Shown here: positions 1 through 11,385 of the stretch, piece by piece
How positions within the stretch are numbered: the stretch's first letter is position 1
Layout of the letters: each line of letters starts with the position of its first letter
Made by a program: the position numbers and the translations under genes
From: Thereva unica
Lineage: Eukaryota; Arthropoda; Insecta; Diptera; Therevidae
Reading direction: 5' to 3'
NCBI GenBank assembly: GCA_949987705.1
Contig: OX465281.1
Location: forward strand, 173,242,516 to 173,306,515
DNA length: 64,000 nucleotides
Notes under the pieces: generated by a model
What the model was told of the DNA's origin: nothing
The model's input: the letters and a program-made list of their open reading frames with translations, nothing else
The model's database searches: none

Positions 1-1261
1 AATGTTGATTTCTTAAAAAATTATCAAGCATAAAATACAATAATTCTTACTTATTTTAAGCAATAATTTACAACGAAATGTATTCCAAATAAAATGTTTA
101 TATTTTTTATATTTATTGAAAAAAATCTAATTTTAAAAAAAAGTTCCACAATTAAAGTAATGTAAACATAGCAGCAAAAAATACATAACAGCACAGTTTT
201 TGAAGGTTGGTTTAGTGTGCAAATGTAATTAGATTTTTTTTCTTTTAGCGCATGCTTTATAGTCCAATAGAAATAGGTGTAAAATGATAAAAAAAAAATA
301 ATTCGATACAGCAATCAGACACCGGGGTATTGTCAAATAAGCTCTTGCAAAAGAGGGGAAAAATCAACCCCACAGCTACTATCCGTTTGGGAATGGAGGG
401 GTCTTTAGTGGTTGAAATCAGTTTTCCGCGATTTCTGGCTAAACTGTGCATCGTATCGAAAAACGTTCAATGCAAAAGTTGTAGGAAATAAATAGATCTA
501 CAACTTTGGTGCCCACCATTTTTACCCTAACCTCACTATTTTTCGAAAAAATTGCGGAAAAGGTTTTACGGTTTTTATTTCTTTTCTCCGACAAAAAAAA
601 TTTGCACGAAGCTGGAACTTGGGCAAAAGATAGTTTTTTTGTTGCAAAAAGTCAATAATTTTTTCAGACGGAAATAGTAGGAGCTTCTTCTTAAATTTTT
701 TTTTTTTTTTTTAAAAAGCGCAATTTTTAGCGGCGATTCCTCTTAAAACTACGCATCCTACGGAGTTCTGTTTTAACTTACTTACTCGTTGTTACGTCTA
801 CTTTCGATAACTGGTAGGAAAAAGTTAAAGAAATATTATAATAGTTCCCATTAACATAACAAAGTTAGAATGGTTTAATTAATTAATAACAATTAATATG
901 CAAATCACTACGAAAAAAGTCATTTTTTCGATTTTTTCAATTTTCCGGTAATTTGTTCCATTGCAGTATAACTTTTTGCAACACAAAAGTCTATCTTTTG
1001 CCCAAGTTCCAGCTTCGTGCAAATTTTTTTGTTGGAGAAAAGAAATGAAAACCGTAAAACCTTTTTCCATTTTTTCGAAAAATAGTGAGGTTAGGGTAAA
1101 AATTGTGGGCAACAAACGTTTTTCGATACGATGCACAGTTTAGCCAGAAATCGCGGAAAACTGATTTCAACCACTAAAGACCCCCCCATTCCAAACGGAT
1201 AGTAGCTGTGGGGTCGATTTTTCCCCTCTTTTGCAAGAGCTTATTTGACAATATACCGGTG

Positions 1262-1301
1262 CACAGTGGTCCCGCGTCCATACAAAAGTGCGACAAAAAT
1301 C
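1262..1301 (+). promoter_or_regulatory. Transib left terminal signal (heptamer plus nonamer-like)
   Basis: The terminus has CACAGTG followed, after 24 nt, by ACAAAAATC. A second A-rich match, ACAAAAGTG, lies after 13 nt. CACAGTG is identical to the consensus heptamer of V(D)J recombination signals, and ACAAAAATC resembles their nonamer ACAAAAACC. It should be the transposase binding and cleavage site. The heptamer and spacing are directly visible; the role is inferred from the Transib/RAG relationship. Confidence 0.75.
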
Positions 1302-1566
1302 TAAACTGATTGATGGATGGTTTTTAATGAATGAAACTAATAAAGTATATATCATAAAAAATATATATTTGTAGAAAAGGAAGAAAAGTGCACAGAATCA
1401 ACTAAAAGTAACATTAGGTACGCAAAAAAAAGTCATACAGTAAAACAATGAAAATACTTCAACTTAAATTAAAAAAATTCTTCTGAAACTATTATAAAAA
1501 TACATTATTTATTAATTACGCGTACATATTAAAATTGGAATCAGCTAATAGCAGTAAAAAATAACA

Positions 1567-3508
1567 TTAAAAAGTTAATAAATCTAAAACATCTTTGGAC
1601 AGAATAGATTTTTTTTTCTTAGGTAATATTCGGAGCCCAGTAATTAGTGGGTCTGAGCTCAGGAGGAGCCGATTTAATAAATCAGTATTTGTGTGTTTTC
1701 GGGACATTTTACGAGTATGTTGAAGCCTAAATGATTTTATATCTTTGTTTTTTGCTTCTGCGGCTTCCTCAGATAATTCACCAATAGATAATAGCGCATG
1801 GTCAATAACATAAGACCCATGCACTAATATCTTGTGAATCGAAGGAGGCAAGTAATACCAGGGAAAGGCTTCAACTAGTCGCTTGGCGGTTTCAATAGCA
1901 AAAACTTTAAATTTTTCTGAATTGATTCTAAACCCTGACGATAAAGCTTGCAAGATGGTTGCACATCTTTCAATAAGTTCTTTATCTATCTTAGTTATTT
2001 CTGCCGATATATCTGGGTTCGCAAAAAATTTCCTAGCCGTGTTTCCGTCATTAGACGTCCCACTACCCCCCGCTTTCGGTTTATCTATTATCAGACCAAG
2101 CTTTTCCCTAAACTGACTTTGAATATAATTTTTTTTTTCTTGAAGTTTTACTTTATCTTCCTGACACCTAATCTGCCATTTCTTAATATCTAACCTATAG
2201 GAAACATGAATAAAGAACTCGAAAAACCTAATCCATGAATGCAATGAGATAAACCGAAAGCATACCGTTGTTCGTTGACAGGTCTTTTTAAGCAAGCATC
2301 TATATCGTTCATTTCTTTTAGGGACGCCTGACAAATGTAACATTTTGTCGAAGAAGTTCCGCTTAACGCATTGCAAACCTTTCCATCAACCATAGTTAAT
2401 TGTAAATTATGGTTAATAGCCAATTTTCTATCGTTCACAGAGACTTCAGTACTTTGCAATGCGTTAATTTTTTCAATGAAGTACTTTTCTTCTTCAACAG
2501 ATACTTTAGTTGTCTCCTTTTTATGCTGAAACCTAATTGGTCGGCAGTACCGTGTTGACGAAGGACGAGGATTTTTCCAAATGATTTTACTATCATCGTC
2601 CTTAGTATTTGCTGACAGTTGAAGCGGGACATAGGAAGTAACAAACAAATTGCTATCACCTGTGGTAACAGGATCGGAAAATGCTTGCTTATATTCGCTA
2701 TGTCCGCTACTTCCATCAAATCCCCACTTTCCAATTAAAACAAACTCATTACAGTTATCGGGCACAGAATCAACTACCTCTCTTTGTGACTCTACAATAC
2801 GAGAAGCTGTGTGGTCTAGCAATGATTGTAAGTCAATCTCAGCTGAAGACTCCGTCACAGTAATTCTATCTGGCTTTGGATAACAACGCTTTTTCGCTTT
2901 CAAAATGTTTTGGTAGCTTGGCAGTAAGCTTTGACCTATTTTTAAATTGACAAAATTCTTGATTAAGACATATTGATGTTTTGTCAATTTCGCTTCTACT
3001 ATCAGCGATAATACTTCGTCTGGATTCACAGGTTCCATCGCTTCTGAAACGATAGAGACAGTGTCGCTCAACGCTTGAGCTGCAGATTGGTCAACTTTTG
3101 ACAGTTCCACTACTCTTCTCTGTTTTGTGCGTTTCGAGCACTCAGCAAAATCCTTTCTTGGCCTTCCACGTTTTGTACCACTTTTCTGTACTTTAAACTT
3201 AGATTGAAAATCCGTTTCCAAAACCACAGTTTCTTTAGTATTTAACCACGTGGAATGTTGTTGTATAACTCTGTCTTTCATACTATGATTTTTGCGCCAG
3301 TAGTCCACAATTTTTGCGCATAAATAGTTGACTCGAGAAACTAAGTTTTCCAAGTTAATATTTTCTTTATCTTCGATGGGTAAGCTTCCAATTAGGTAAT
3401 CACAAACGTGACGTGTTCTTTCAGTAAAAGTAAACATTCTCCCCGCATAACCAAGCCAAATATCAAATACATGCATACGTGAGAACACGCACTTTTGGGA
3501 TGTACCTA
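1567..3508 (-). pseudogene. Transib transposase (RAG1-core-like), one frameshift
   Basis: Two overlapping minus-strand frames make up one transposase. The upstream frame (to 2190) contains the acidic motif GKWGFDGSSGHSEYKQ, matching the first catalytic Asp region of Transib/RAG1. It then has LTMVDGKVCNALS (candidate second Asp) and a C-x2-C motif CYICQAS like the zinc-binding part of RAG1. The downstream frame (1567-2376) contains SIGELSEEAAEAKNKDIK followed by FRLQHTRKMSR, which fits the RAG1 catalytic Glu region (SEGNESGNK in RAG1). The two frames must be joined near 2240 by a 1-base shift, because the homologous segment passes from YAFGLS to LHSWIRFFEF across it. A splice acceptor-like TTTATAG sits just upstream at about 3510, so the true start may lie in an exon near 3.9-4.1 kb. 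All three acidic residues seem present. Transposition is the expected role. The frameshift could be real or an assembly indel. Confidence 0.88.
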
Positions 3509-4100
3509 TAAAAAGAACAAATTACTATGAGGTTACAAAAAAAATACGTAAATTTGCCTAGACGCATGTGCAGGCGATTGCTACGAAACGTCTAAACGGC
3601 CATTTAACATTAATTACTTAAAATGGGGAGAAAACGGGAGGAAAAGTGTTACTTTTACGTTGAAATAACACTTTCAGCTTTTACTTAATACAATTTTTAG
3701 TTAAGTATAAATGGAGGGAAGTAACTATATGACTCAAAGAAAATATTAGTTAGCTCAAAATTTTATCGAAATATTGTGCTGCGTAGCAATCCCATAAATA
3801 CCGTGCATAGCACAAACACAAACATAAAAATTTACTAGAATATTCTAAATACCTTGTACCTCGACTTCCATACTATAAACAACTTCACACAAATAAAATA
3901 ATTCTAAGAAATGTTAAACATAGAACAGAGTGCACTAATGTATCACTGATAATGGCGGTAACTTTTTAAGATGCGCACGCATTGGATGACGAAATTGGAA
4001 TGAATACAATTGTTTCATTGCAACATATTTATAGTTCCGTAAACTTCAAACTTTGTAGATGATAGGAAAGTTTCTAATTGTGAAAAATATCACCATACAC

Positions 4101-4135
4101 TTTTTTATTTTTGTCGTATGGGCTGGACCACTGTG
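4101..4135 (-). promoter_or_regulatory. Transib right terminal signal, shorter spacer
   Basis: Read inward from 4135 the end is CACAGTG, then 14 nt, then ACAAAAATA. The heptamer-to-nonamer spacing is therefore 10 nt shorter than at the left end (24 nt), one DNA helical turn. This asymmetry resembles the 12/23 arrangement of RAG signals. Confidence 0.72.
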
Positions 4136-4248
4136 CGGTGTCAGATTGCTGTAACGAATTATTTTGTTGTTTGAATCCTATTTCTACTGGACTATTAAGA
4201 ATTATAAAGAAAATAAATTTACAATAATTTTACTGTAATTTTGTTCAG

Positions 4249-4690
4249 CATACAATGCGAAATGTGTCAATTTACTGTTGCCTTACAAGTTGCTGAAAGA
4301 CAAAGATCAATGGACGCTATGATTTTTTTACTAAAATTTCACTTTTCTGGCCACGTTCCGTTTCCGATGGAATTTGTGTGCGATGGATCGCGTGCACTAC
4401 TTAATGCAGCAGTATCAGTATATACGCCAAGGTATTGCAACATAGATGAGTATGCAAATGTCTTATACGATGGCCCCATAACTCCTAGAATACGTCAAGA
4501 TGTTGCACATTTTGTAAATATCTATAGAAAATTATTAAAAAATTTACCAAGACAAGTGCGAACACAATATATGGCAGCGGCGCACTTGTGAAATGTACTA
4601 GCATGGCAGTCGCAGAAAATATTATAAAGTCTATATTTTTATTATCCAAATGTGAAACAGAAGGTTAACTTGAAAACGGACAACTTACAG
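4249..4690 (+). pseudogene. MULE-type transposase fragment (first visible exon of the MULE/USP gene)
   Basis: After a splice acceptor TTGTTCAG at 4241-4248, the frame reads a Cys pair (QCEMCQ), then a segment ending FPMEFVCDGSRALLNAAV. This pattern (PxExVCDxSxALLxA) is what I know from MULE-like transposases of arthropods, where the Asp is catalytic. Next comes DVAHFVNIYRKLL, which fits the following conserved DxxHF segment. Near 4575-4590 the frame shifts by one base and continues with ALVKCTSMAVAENIIKSIFL to a stop near 4665. A GT donor is possible there. The 5' part of the gene is missing, and the foldback repeat starts directly upstream (to 4195). Family assignment is by pattern memory only; the exon structure is inferred. 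Confidence 0.6.
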
Positions 4691-4699
4691 AGTGCTGCA

Positions 4700-5692
4700 A
4701 GAATAAAAAATGGATTATCTCTTATGTTACAGGTAACTAAATTCTTTAATTTTATATGAGAAAGGAGGTTTGATAATTTTAATAAACTTAGTAGTCCATA
4801 TGGGTTATTCCCTTCAAATCGACCACTTTTGAACTTGACCCTTTTCGATTTGGCTGAAACTTTGTAATTTGGTTTTAAACCCAATCCAAAAAAATTTTCA
4901 AAAAAACGGTTCTAAACCAAAAGAATTAACCTATAGAGATGTTTTTTATAATTTTTCATTTTTAATGGACTTTCTAGAAAAAATTAAAAAAAAATGTTCA
5001 CACGTCAAATTATATGAAATTTTTCAATTTTGGTTAAAAAACCGTTATTTTTTCGAAGTCCGAAATTTTTATTTTTTGCAGTGGAATGACCTATATACAA
5101 ATTTTTGATTGTTTTTGTTGGTTTTGGCTCAATGGTTAGTGTAGTTACTATCTTAAAAAGGAGAATAATTTGAAACAACGCCTTTTATTCGTAGTGTGAT
5201 TGGTTAGAAATGATCACGTGACTGTAATTCAAATGAAACCTGCGAATCAGAGAAATAAAAAGTTTATGCATCATTACTGCAATCCTTCATGGTTATTTTA
5301 GAGTACAACTAAAATTTAAGACTCAGTTGAATGATCCTTGATTTAAACAAAACGTAAAACGTAAAATATAACTTACGGTAATATGTATTTCCAATAAAGT
5401 GGTTAAGTATATTACATATTATATTTTTTAACCGAAAATAAAGATACAAATAAACTTACTGGATTGAGATTAGCGTATTTATTAACTCGATTAATCGGTT
5501 TATAAGTGTATCGACTAGTGTTGAATCTTAATACATTTAAATATAAGCAGTCAAATTATTTATCGAAATATGTACCATTAGAAAATATTAGAAATGAGCG
5601 GGCGCACCGTGCCTGAGCTATGTAGTAGACCCAAAGGCAATTTAAATTTGGTTTGGGATTCACCGTATTTTATAAATTTTGTATGTTTATAG
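4700..5692. other. AT-rich non-coding stretch, probable intron
   Basis: No supported coding sequence. It lies between two exons of the MULE/USP gene and ends in a splice acceptor TTTATAG at 5686-5692. Small A/T-rich ORFs here have no recognisable motif. Confidence 0.45.
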
Positions 5693-6806
5693 ATAATCAT
5701 CTTGAAGAAGAGGATGAAAGAGAAACCAGCAGCGAGTCATGTTTCGCAGATGAACCTAGTAGCACTACATTAAATCGATGGGGTGAATGGGGAAAATCAT
5801 TATACGACTCAGTGGCCCAATTTTTCGATCAGCAAGGTTCAGATATAAATGCATATTATTTACATGAGTAAATATTTCTCAACAGCTACTTAAAGATTTG
5901 AATTTAGTACCTATTTGGGGAAATATTTTAAGTCAGAAGTATAATTTTGGTCGCATTCCCGCTACGAGCGCGCCACTAGAAGGAGAAATTAACAAATTAA
6001 AATTACGATTCAATAAGACTTTTGGGCACTCAGCACGTGTGGACGAATTTATACCTGATGCAATCAATTTTTTACATGGTAAAGCTCTTATTGATAATGC
6101 AGATATTGAAAACGCCTTAAAAGAAAAAAGTAAAACTAACAGTTTACTTTGTAATGCCTGCTTAATAGAGTTAAACGAAAACTGTTACGCTGAATGCTCC
6201 ATGTGCTGTGTTAAACTACATGATAATGAAAATTGCTCAAAAAAATTTAGCGACAACCAAGTTATATGTACGACATGTATTAAAAAACGAAATGTTAAAA
6301 AAATTATAGGACTCGAAGAGTATGAGAACTGGAGAGGAAAAGGGCTGCCTACTAAAAAGAAATTCACAAATCAAATCGAAAATAATAATGAAAATTTTTA
6401 TGGTGCAAGTGATTGTGTTGCCTGTTCTGCAGGTAATAGACCTACAGGGGATAGGAAATGTTGTTCATGTGGAAAGGGTATTCATCATTTAGACGGCTGT
6501 TCTGTAGCTTTAAGTGGTGAAGAAGAGGGCTATGGTGAGAAAAGGCAGTGTATGGATTGTTTTTATAGAAAATCGAACGATTTTGATGAGTTAGGTGATC
6601 TTATTATGGAAGAAGCTAATGCATTAGCAGGATTTTCTACGGACTCACAATGCCATCCTTTAATCGAAGACGATCAAGATAGTATTACACTATCAGGCCC
6701 TACCGAGAAAAGCTTGAGAATAGAGATAAACAAAAAGAGTTACAGGAAATCTGCAAAGTACTTAGGTGAAAGAAAACGAGACGTACATGATTCTTTAGGG
6801 TGGAAA
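5693..6806 (+). pseudogene. MULE transposase C-terminal part plus Cys-rich zinc-binding region
   Basis: The exon starts after TTTATAG with DNHLEEEDERETSS. A lesion at about 5865-5880 (stop and frame change, too short for an intron) is followed by QLLKDLNLVPIWGNILSQ and NFGRIPATSAPLEGEINKLK. This order (LLK...LWSN...YGR.P.TSA..E) matches the third acidic region of MULE transposases as I know them, so the Glu in APLEGE is the candidate catalytic residue. Two Cys-rich modules follow. The first runs from LCNACL through CSMCCVKLHDNENC to ICTTC. The second runs from DCVACSAG through KCCSCGKGIHHLDGC to QCMDC, and both resemble PHD/RING-like zinc folds. An acidic linker leads to a run of seven A at about 6803-6811 where the frame changes into the peptidase exon. 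The function as a fusion protein is inferred. Confidence 0.62.
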
Positions 6807-8371
6807 AAAACAAGTGCATTCCTGTGATTAAAAATGGAAATAATACTTCTTTGTCCTTTGTAAAATTAGAAGGTAAAGATGTGACATTAAGGAACACTTG
6901 TGCATTTGACAGCATATTTTACTTGTTGATGTTTGCAGCGGAGGACTTTCAGCACTTAAAAGAAAAGGTAAGTTACTTTGTTACAAAACATTATCGTACA
7001 TATTAAATATCGTACTTTTATTTACAATTAGTAAACATAGCACGTAGAAAAAACGCTAAGTAAAAAAAAATATTTTTTCATTTGAAATACAACCTATTTA
7101 TAGTCTATAAAATTATATTACAGATGATGCTGTCACCTCATCCTTTTTTTAAGATGATTATTGATACGCTGGACAAAGGACTAAGGGCCAGTACATATTT
7201 ATTGAGGGCTGCGGTTCTTAAAGATTATTTTGAATTGAAAAAGTCTGATTTGTGCCCAGGACAGTACGTTATAGATGCAGAAGTAGTTTGTGGAAAGCTA
7301 GCCTCATTACTCTTAGAAAAAACACCTAGCTTTGTTGAAGAAGCAAAATGGCATCAATGCGAAAATACTAAACTTTCCAATCTTACCACGATATTAATAG
7401 AAGATAATTTTTTGGAAATTAGAACTCCCCAAGATTTTATTGCTAACGCCTGTGAAATGGAAACCGGTAGATGTGACAAGTGCGGTAGCAATGGAGTAGA
7501 ATATAAATTAGTCAATATAGGTAAAAATAGAACTATATATATATACTTTGAGTTTTTACACTAAAACAAATTATAGTCCGGGAGCAGGTGGCACTGAAAT
7601 CCCAGTTTGAAAAATTTCTATGGAAATCAAAAGATCAAAGTTAAACGAACAAGATAAGCTTGGTACGCGTGGATTTGGTAAGTCGGAAAGGTCGGACATA
7701 CCTTTTTGAACGGTCTGACAGAGGCGAAGAGTTTTCCCGTTACATGTAGTAATCGACTGATTACAATAAAATCTGGTAAGCCGGATACTTTAGCCAGTTT
7801 TTAAGCCCGCATACCAAGATATTTTCAAAGTTAACATCAAAACGAATAAAATGAAAAACAAAAAAAAAACAACTTGCTACATGTAACGGGAAAATTTACA
7901 CCCTATCATACCCTTCAAATAGGTATGTCCGACCTTTCCGGCTTATTCAATCCACAACCTTTCCGGCTTATTAATACCAAGCTTATCTTGTTCGTTTCAC
8001 TTTGATCTTTCGATTTCTATAGACAATTTTCAAATCCGCGATGACACTGGGCTTTCAGTGTCACCATCTCCCGCCTATAAGTAGAATGTCTAAGACCGGG
8101 AACTACTTGTATATCATGTCGGTAATTATGATTAATATAATTAATTTTAGGTGATATTGTTGTTTTTGACGTATATAACGCCGAAGAGGAAAGTAAAAAC
8201 TTTCCATTAGAAAAATTTAATAAACAAATATCGAATCCAATAAATAAAGAGGAAGAGCTGTCACTCATTGGAGTGACAGGACACTATACAGCGTTCGTTT
8301 ACCGTCGAGGTAACACTGGATGGATGGAAGTGGACGATTTAAAAAAAAAAGACTGCTTTTCGACCATGTAG
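6803..8371 (+). CDS. Ubiquitin-specific-protease-like cysteine peptidase domain (three exons)
   Basis: I read three phase-compatible exons: about 6803-6967, 7124-7520 and 8151-8371. The first holds the Cys box RNTCAFDSIFYLL, and the last holds the His box TGHYTAFVYRR followed by GWMEVDDLKKK, ending TM-stop. That is the N-x-C ... GHYxA ... WxxxDD arrangement of the USP (C19-type) fold, with the candidate nucleophile Cys near 6899 and the His at 8282-8284. The middle exon has two C-x2-C-like Cys (RCDKCGSNG). Introns have GTAAGT/ATTACAG and GTAAAA/TTTTAG borders, and the last junction restores a Gly codon. Expected activity is cleavage of ubiquitin or a ubiquitin-like modifier. It continues from the MULE/zinc region, separated only by an A7 frameshift. 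Catalytic residues are intact although the upstream part is damaged. An independent gene is possible but the frame context argues for one fusion gene. Confidence 0.68.
7571..8084. mobile_element. MITE with about 100-bp imperfect terminal inverted repeats, inside an intron
   Basis: The left end (about 7571-7665, ending GAACAAGATAAGCTTGGTA) is repeated inverted at about 7977-8084 (starting TACCAAGCTTATCTTGTTCG). An inner pair of inverted motifs around CATGTAACGGGAAAA is also visible. The element sits wholly within the last intron of the USP-like gene, so it should be spliced out. There is no coding sequence. The flanks look like TTATA on both sides, but I cannot assign a superfamily. Confidence 0.75.
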
Positions 8372-8505
8372 TTGTAAAATAGTACCTCGTTTAATCCTGT
8401 ATATTAAAAATTTTAAAAAATGATTTTGAGACAATATTACTTTTAACACGTCTTAAATAGATTGAATCGATCGCGGAGTCGATACAGTCTACGAAATTGT
8501 AATTT
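8372..8505. other. AT-rich 3' flank of the USP-like gene
   Basis: It runs from the stop codon to the start of the satellite. No poly(A) signal or gene is certain here. Confidence 0.3.
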
Positions 8506-11385
8506 TTTTACAACAAATTTACTACAAATTAGCTACAAAATAAGTCACGTATTTCATTTTTTTCTGACGCTGTAATCAGTGACAATGAATGTGTGATCTT
8601 CTGGTGTGATATCACCTGATATTTCGAGATCGGTAGGCTCTACAAAATTAATTCTTGCACTATGAATTTACTACAAATTAGCTACAAAATAAGACACATA
8701 TTTGATTTTTTTCTGACGGTGCAATCAGTGACAATGCATGTGTGATCTGCTGGCGTGATATCACCTGATATTTCGAGATCGATAGGCTCTACAAAATTAA
8801 TTCTTGCACTATAAATTTACTACAAATTAGCTAAAAAATAAGTCACATATTTGATTTTTTTCTGACGGTGCAATCAGTGACAATGCATGTGTGATCTGCT
8901 GGCGTGATACCACCTGATATTTCGAGATCGGTAGGCTCTACAAAATTAATTCTTGCACTATAAATTTACTACAAATTAGCTACAAAATAAGTCACATATT
9001 TGATTTTATTCTGACGGTGCAATCAGTGACAATGCATGTGTGATCTGCTGGCGTGATATCACCTGATATTTCGAGAGCGGTAGGCTCTACAAAATTAATT
9101 TTTGCACTATAAATTTACTACAAATTAGCTACAAAATAAGTCACATATTTGATTTTTTTCTGACGGTGCAATCAGTGACAATGCATGTGTGATCTGCTGG
9201 CGTGATATCACCTGATATTTCGAGATCGGTAGGCTCTACAAAATTAATTCTTGCACTATAAATTTACTACAAATTAGCTACAAAATAAGTCACATATTTG
9301 ATTTTTTTCTGACGGTGCAATCAGTGACAATGCATGTGTGATCTGCTGGGGTGATATCACCTGATATTTCGAGATCGGTAGGCTCTACAAAATTAATTCT
9401 TGCACTATAAATTTACTACAAATTAGCTACAAAATAAGTCACATATTTGATTTTTTTCTGACGGTGCAATCAGTGACAATGCATGTGTGATCTACTGGCG
9501 TGATATCACCTGATTTTTCGAGATCGGTAGGCTCTACAAAATTAATTCTTGCACTATAAATTTACTACAAATTAGCTAAAAAATAAGTCACATATTTGAT
9601 TTTTTTCTGACGGTGCAATCAGTGACAATGCATGTGTGATCTGCTGGCGTGATATCACCTGATATTTCGAGATCGGTAGGCTCTACAAAATTGATTCTTG
9701 CACTATAAATTTACTACAAATTAGCTACAAAATAAGTCACATATTTGATTTTTTTCTGACGGTGCAATCAGTGACAATGCATGTGTGATCTGCTGGCGTG
9801 ATATCACCTGATATTTCGAGATCGGTAGGCTCTACAAAATTAATTCTTGCACTATAAATTTACTACAAATTAGCTACAAAATAAGTCACATATTTGATTT
9901 TTTTCTGACGGTGCAATCAGTGACAATGCATGTGTGATCTGCTGGCGTGATATCACCTGATATTTCGAGATCGGTAGGCTCTACAAAATTGATTCTTGCA
10001 CTATAAATTTACTACAAATTAGCTAAAAAATAAGTCACATATTTAATTTTTTTCTGACGGTGCAATCAGTGACAATGCATGTGTGATCTGCTGGGGTGAT
10101 ATCACCTGATATTTCGAGATCGGTAGGCTCTACAAAATTAATTCTTGCACTATAAATTTACTACAAATTAGCTAAAAAATAAGTCACATATTTGATTTTT
10201 TTCTGACGGTGCAATCAGTGACAATGCATGTGTGATCTGCTGGCGTGATATCACCTGATATTTCGAGATCGGTAGGCTCTACAAAATTAATTTTTGCACT
10301 ATAAATTTACTACAAATTAGCTACAAAATAAGTCACATATTTGATTTTTTTCTGACGGTGCAATCAATGACAATGTATGTGTGATCTGCTGGCGTGATAT
10401 CACCTGATATTTCGAGATCGGTAGGCTCTACAAAATTAATTCTTGCACTATAAATTTACTACAAATTAGCTACAAAATAAGTCACATATTTGATTTTTTT
10501 CTGACGGTGCAATCAGTGACAATGAATGTGTAATCTGCTGGCGTGATATCACCTGATATTTCGAGATCGGTAGGCTCTACAAAATTAATTCTTGCACTAT
10601 AAATTTACTACAAATTAGCTACAATATAAGTCACATATTTGATTTTTTTCTGACGGTGCAATCAGTGACAAAGCACGTGTGATCTGCTGGCGTGATATCA
10701 CCTGATATTTAGAGATCGGTTGGCTCTACAAAATTAATTCTTGCACTATAAATTTACTACTACAATTAGCTACAAAATAAGTCACATATTTGATTTTTTT
10801 CTGACGGTGCAATCAGTGACAATGCATGTGTGATCTGCTGGCGTGATATCACCTGATATTTCGAGATCGGTAGGCTCTACAAAATTAATTCTTGCACTAT
10901 AAATTTACTACAAATTAGCTAAAAAATAAGTCACATATTTGATTTTTTTCTGACGGTGCAATCAGTGACAATGCATGTGTGATCTGCTGGCGTGATATCA
11001 CCTGATATTTCGAGATCGGTAGGCTCTACAAAATTAATTCTTGCACTATAAATTTACTACAAATTAGCTAAAAAATAAGTCACATATTTGATTTTTTTTG
11101 ACGGTGCAATCAGTGACAATGCATGTGTGATCTGCTGGCGTGATATCACCTGATATTTCGAGATCGGTAGGCTCTACAAAATTAATTTTTGCACTATAAA
11201 TTTACTACAAATTAGCTACAAAATAAGTCACATATTTGATTTTTTTCTGACGGTGCAATCAGTGACAATGCATGTGTGATCTGCTGGCGCGATATCACCT
11301 GATATTTCGAGATCGGTAGGCTCTACAAAATTAATTCTTGCACTATAAATTTACTACAAATTAGCTACAAAATACTTACATATAT
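8506..11385 (+). repeat. 149-bp tandem satellite array, about 19 copies
   Basis: The landmark TACAAAATTAATTCTTGCAC recurs at 8641, 8790, 8939, 9088 and onward with a constant 149-bp spacing to about 11340. Each unit includes ATTTACTACAAATTAGC, CTGACGGTGCAATCAGTGAC and the palindromic core GTGATATCAC. Copies differ by only a few substitutions (for example GCTACAAAA/GCTAAAAAA), implying recent amplification or conversion. It begins about 135 bp after the USP-like stop codon. There is no coding potential. Confidence 0.95.

Larger units (their letters stand above)
1262..4135 (-). mobile_element. Transib DNA transposon, full length, 5-bp TSD CGGTG
   Basis: The element is 2874 bp. It begins CACAGTGGTCCCGCGTCCAT and its right end, read inward, begins CACAGTGGTCCAGCCCATAC. 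It is flanked by CGGTG at 1257-1261 and 4136-4140. Transib elements are known for CAC-initial termini and GC-rich 5-bp duplications close to CGGCG, so the superfamily assignment rests on ends, TSD and coding content together. It carries one transposase gene on the minus strand. The inverted copy of the target in the left arm of the surrounding foldback (around 322-330) reads straight through and serves as the empty site. The gene has one visible frameshift, so this copy is probably not autonomous, but both ends look intact and could still be mobilised in trans. Confidence 0.93.
262..4195. repeat. Foldback repeat with long inverted arms, split by a Transib insertion
   Basis: The stretch from about 262 to 640 is the reverse complement of 960-1261 continued by 4136-4195. 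For example, the run around AATTCGATACAGCAATCAGA at about 300 returns inverted at 4142-4160, and the segment around 345-465 returns inverted at 1115-1250. The loop (about 640-960) is AT-rich and has no convincing reading frame. The right arm is interrupted by the Transib element at 1262-4135. The intact left arm shows the uninterrupted target, so the foldback is older than the Transib. I see no coding potential of its own. It is probably a non-autonomous foldback element, but the superfamily is unknown because no target duplication is clear at the outer ends. Confidence 0.75.

Noticed and set aside
58..314. Short minus-strand ORF at the window start
   Set aside because: AT-rich, Phe/Tyr/Ile-dominated translation without motifs, overlapping the foldback boundary.
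1883..2863. Plus-strand ORFs within the Transib
   Set aside because: They are shadows of the transposase on the minus strand.
4241..4248. Translation start of the MULE fragment at 4241
   Set aside because: The first codon is TTG and the sequence is a splice acceptor. The conserved reading begins after it as an internal exon.
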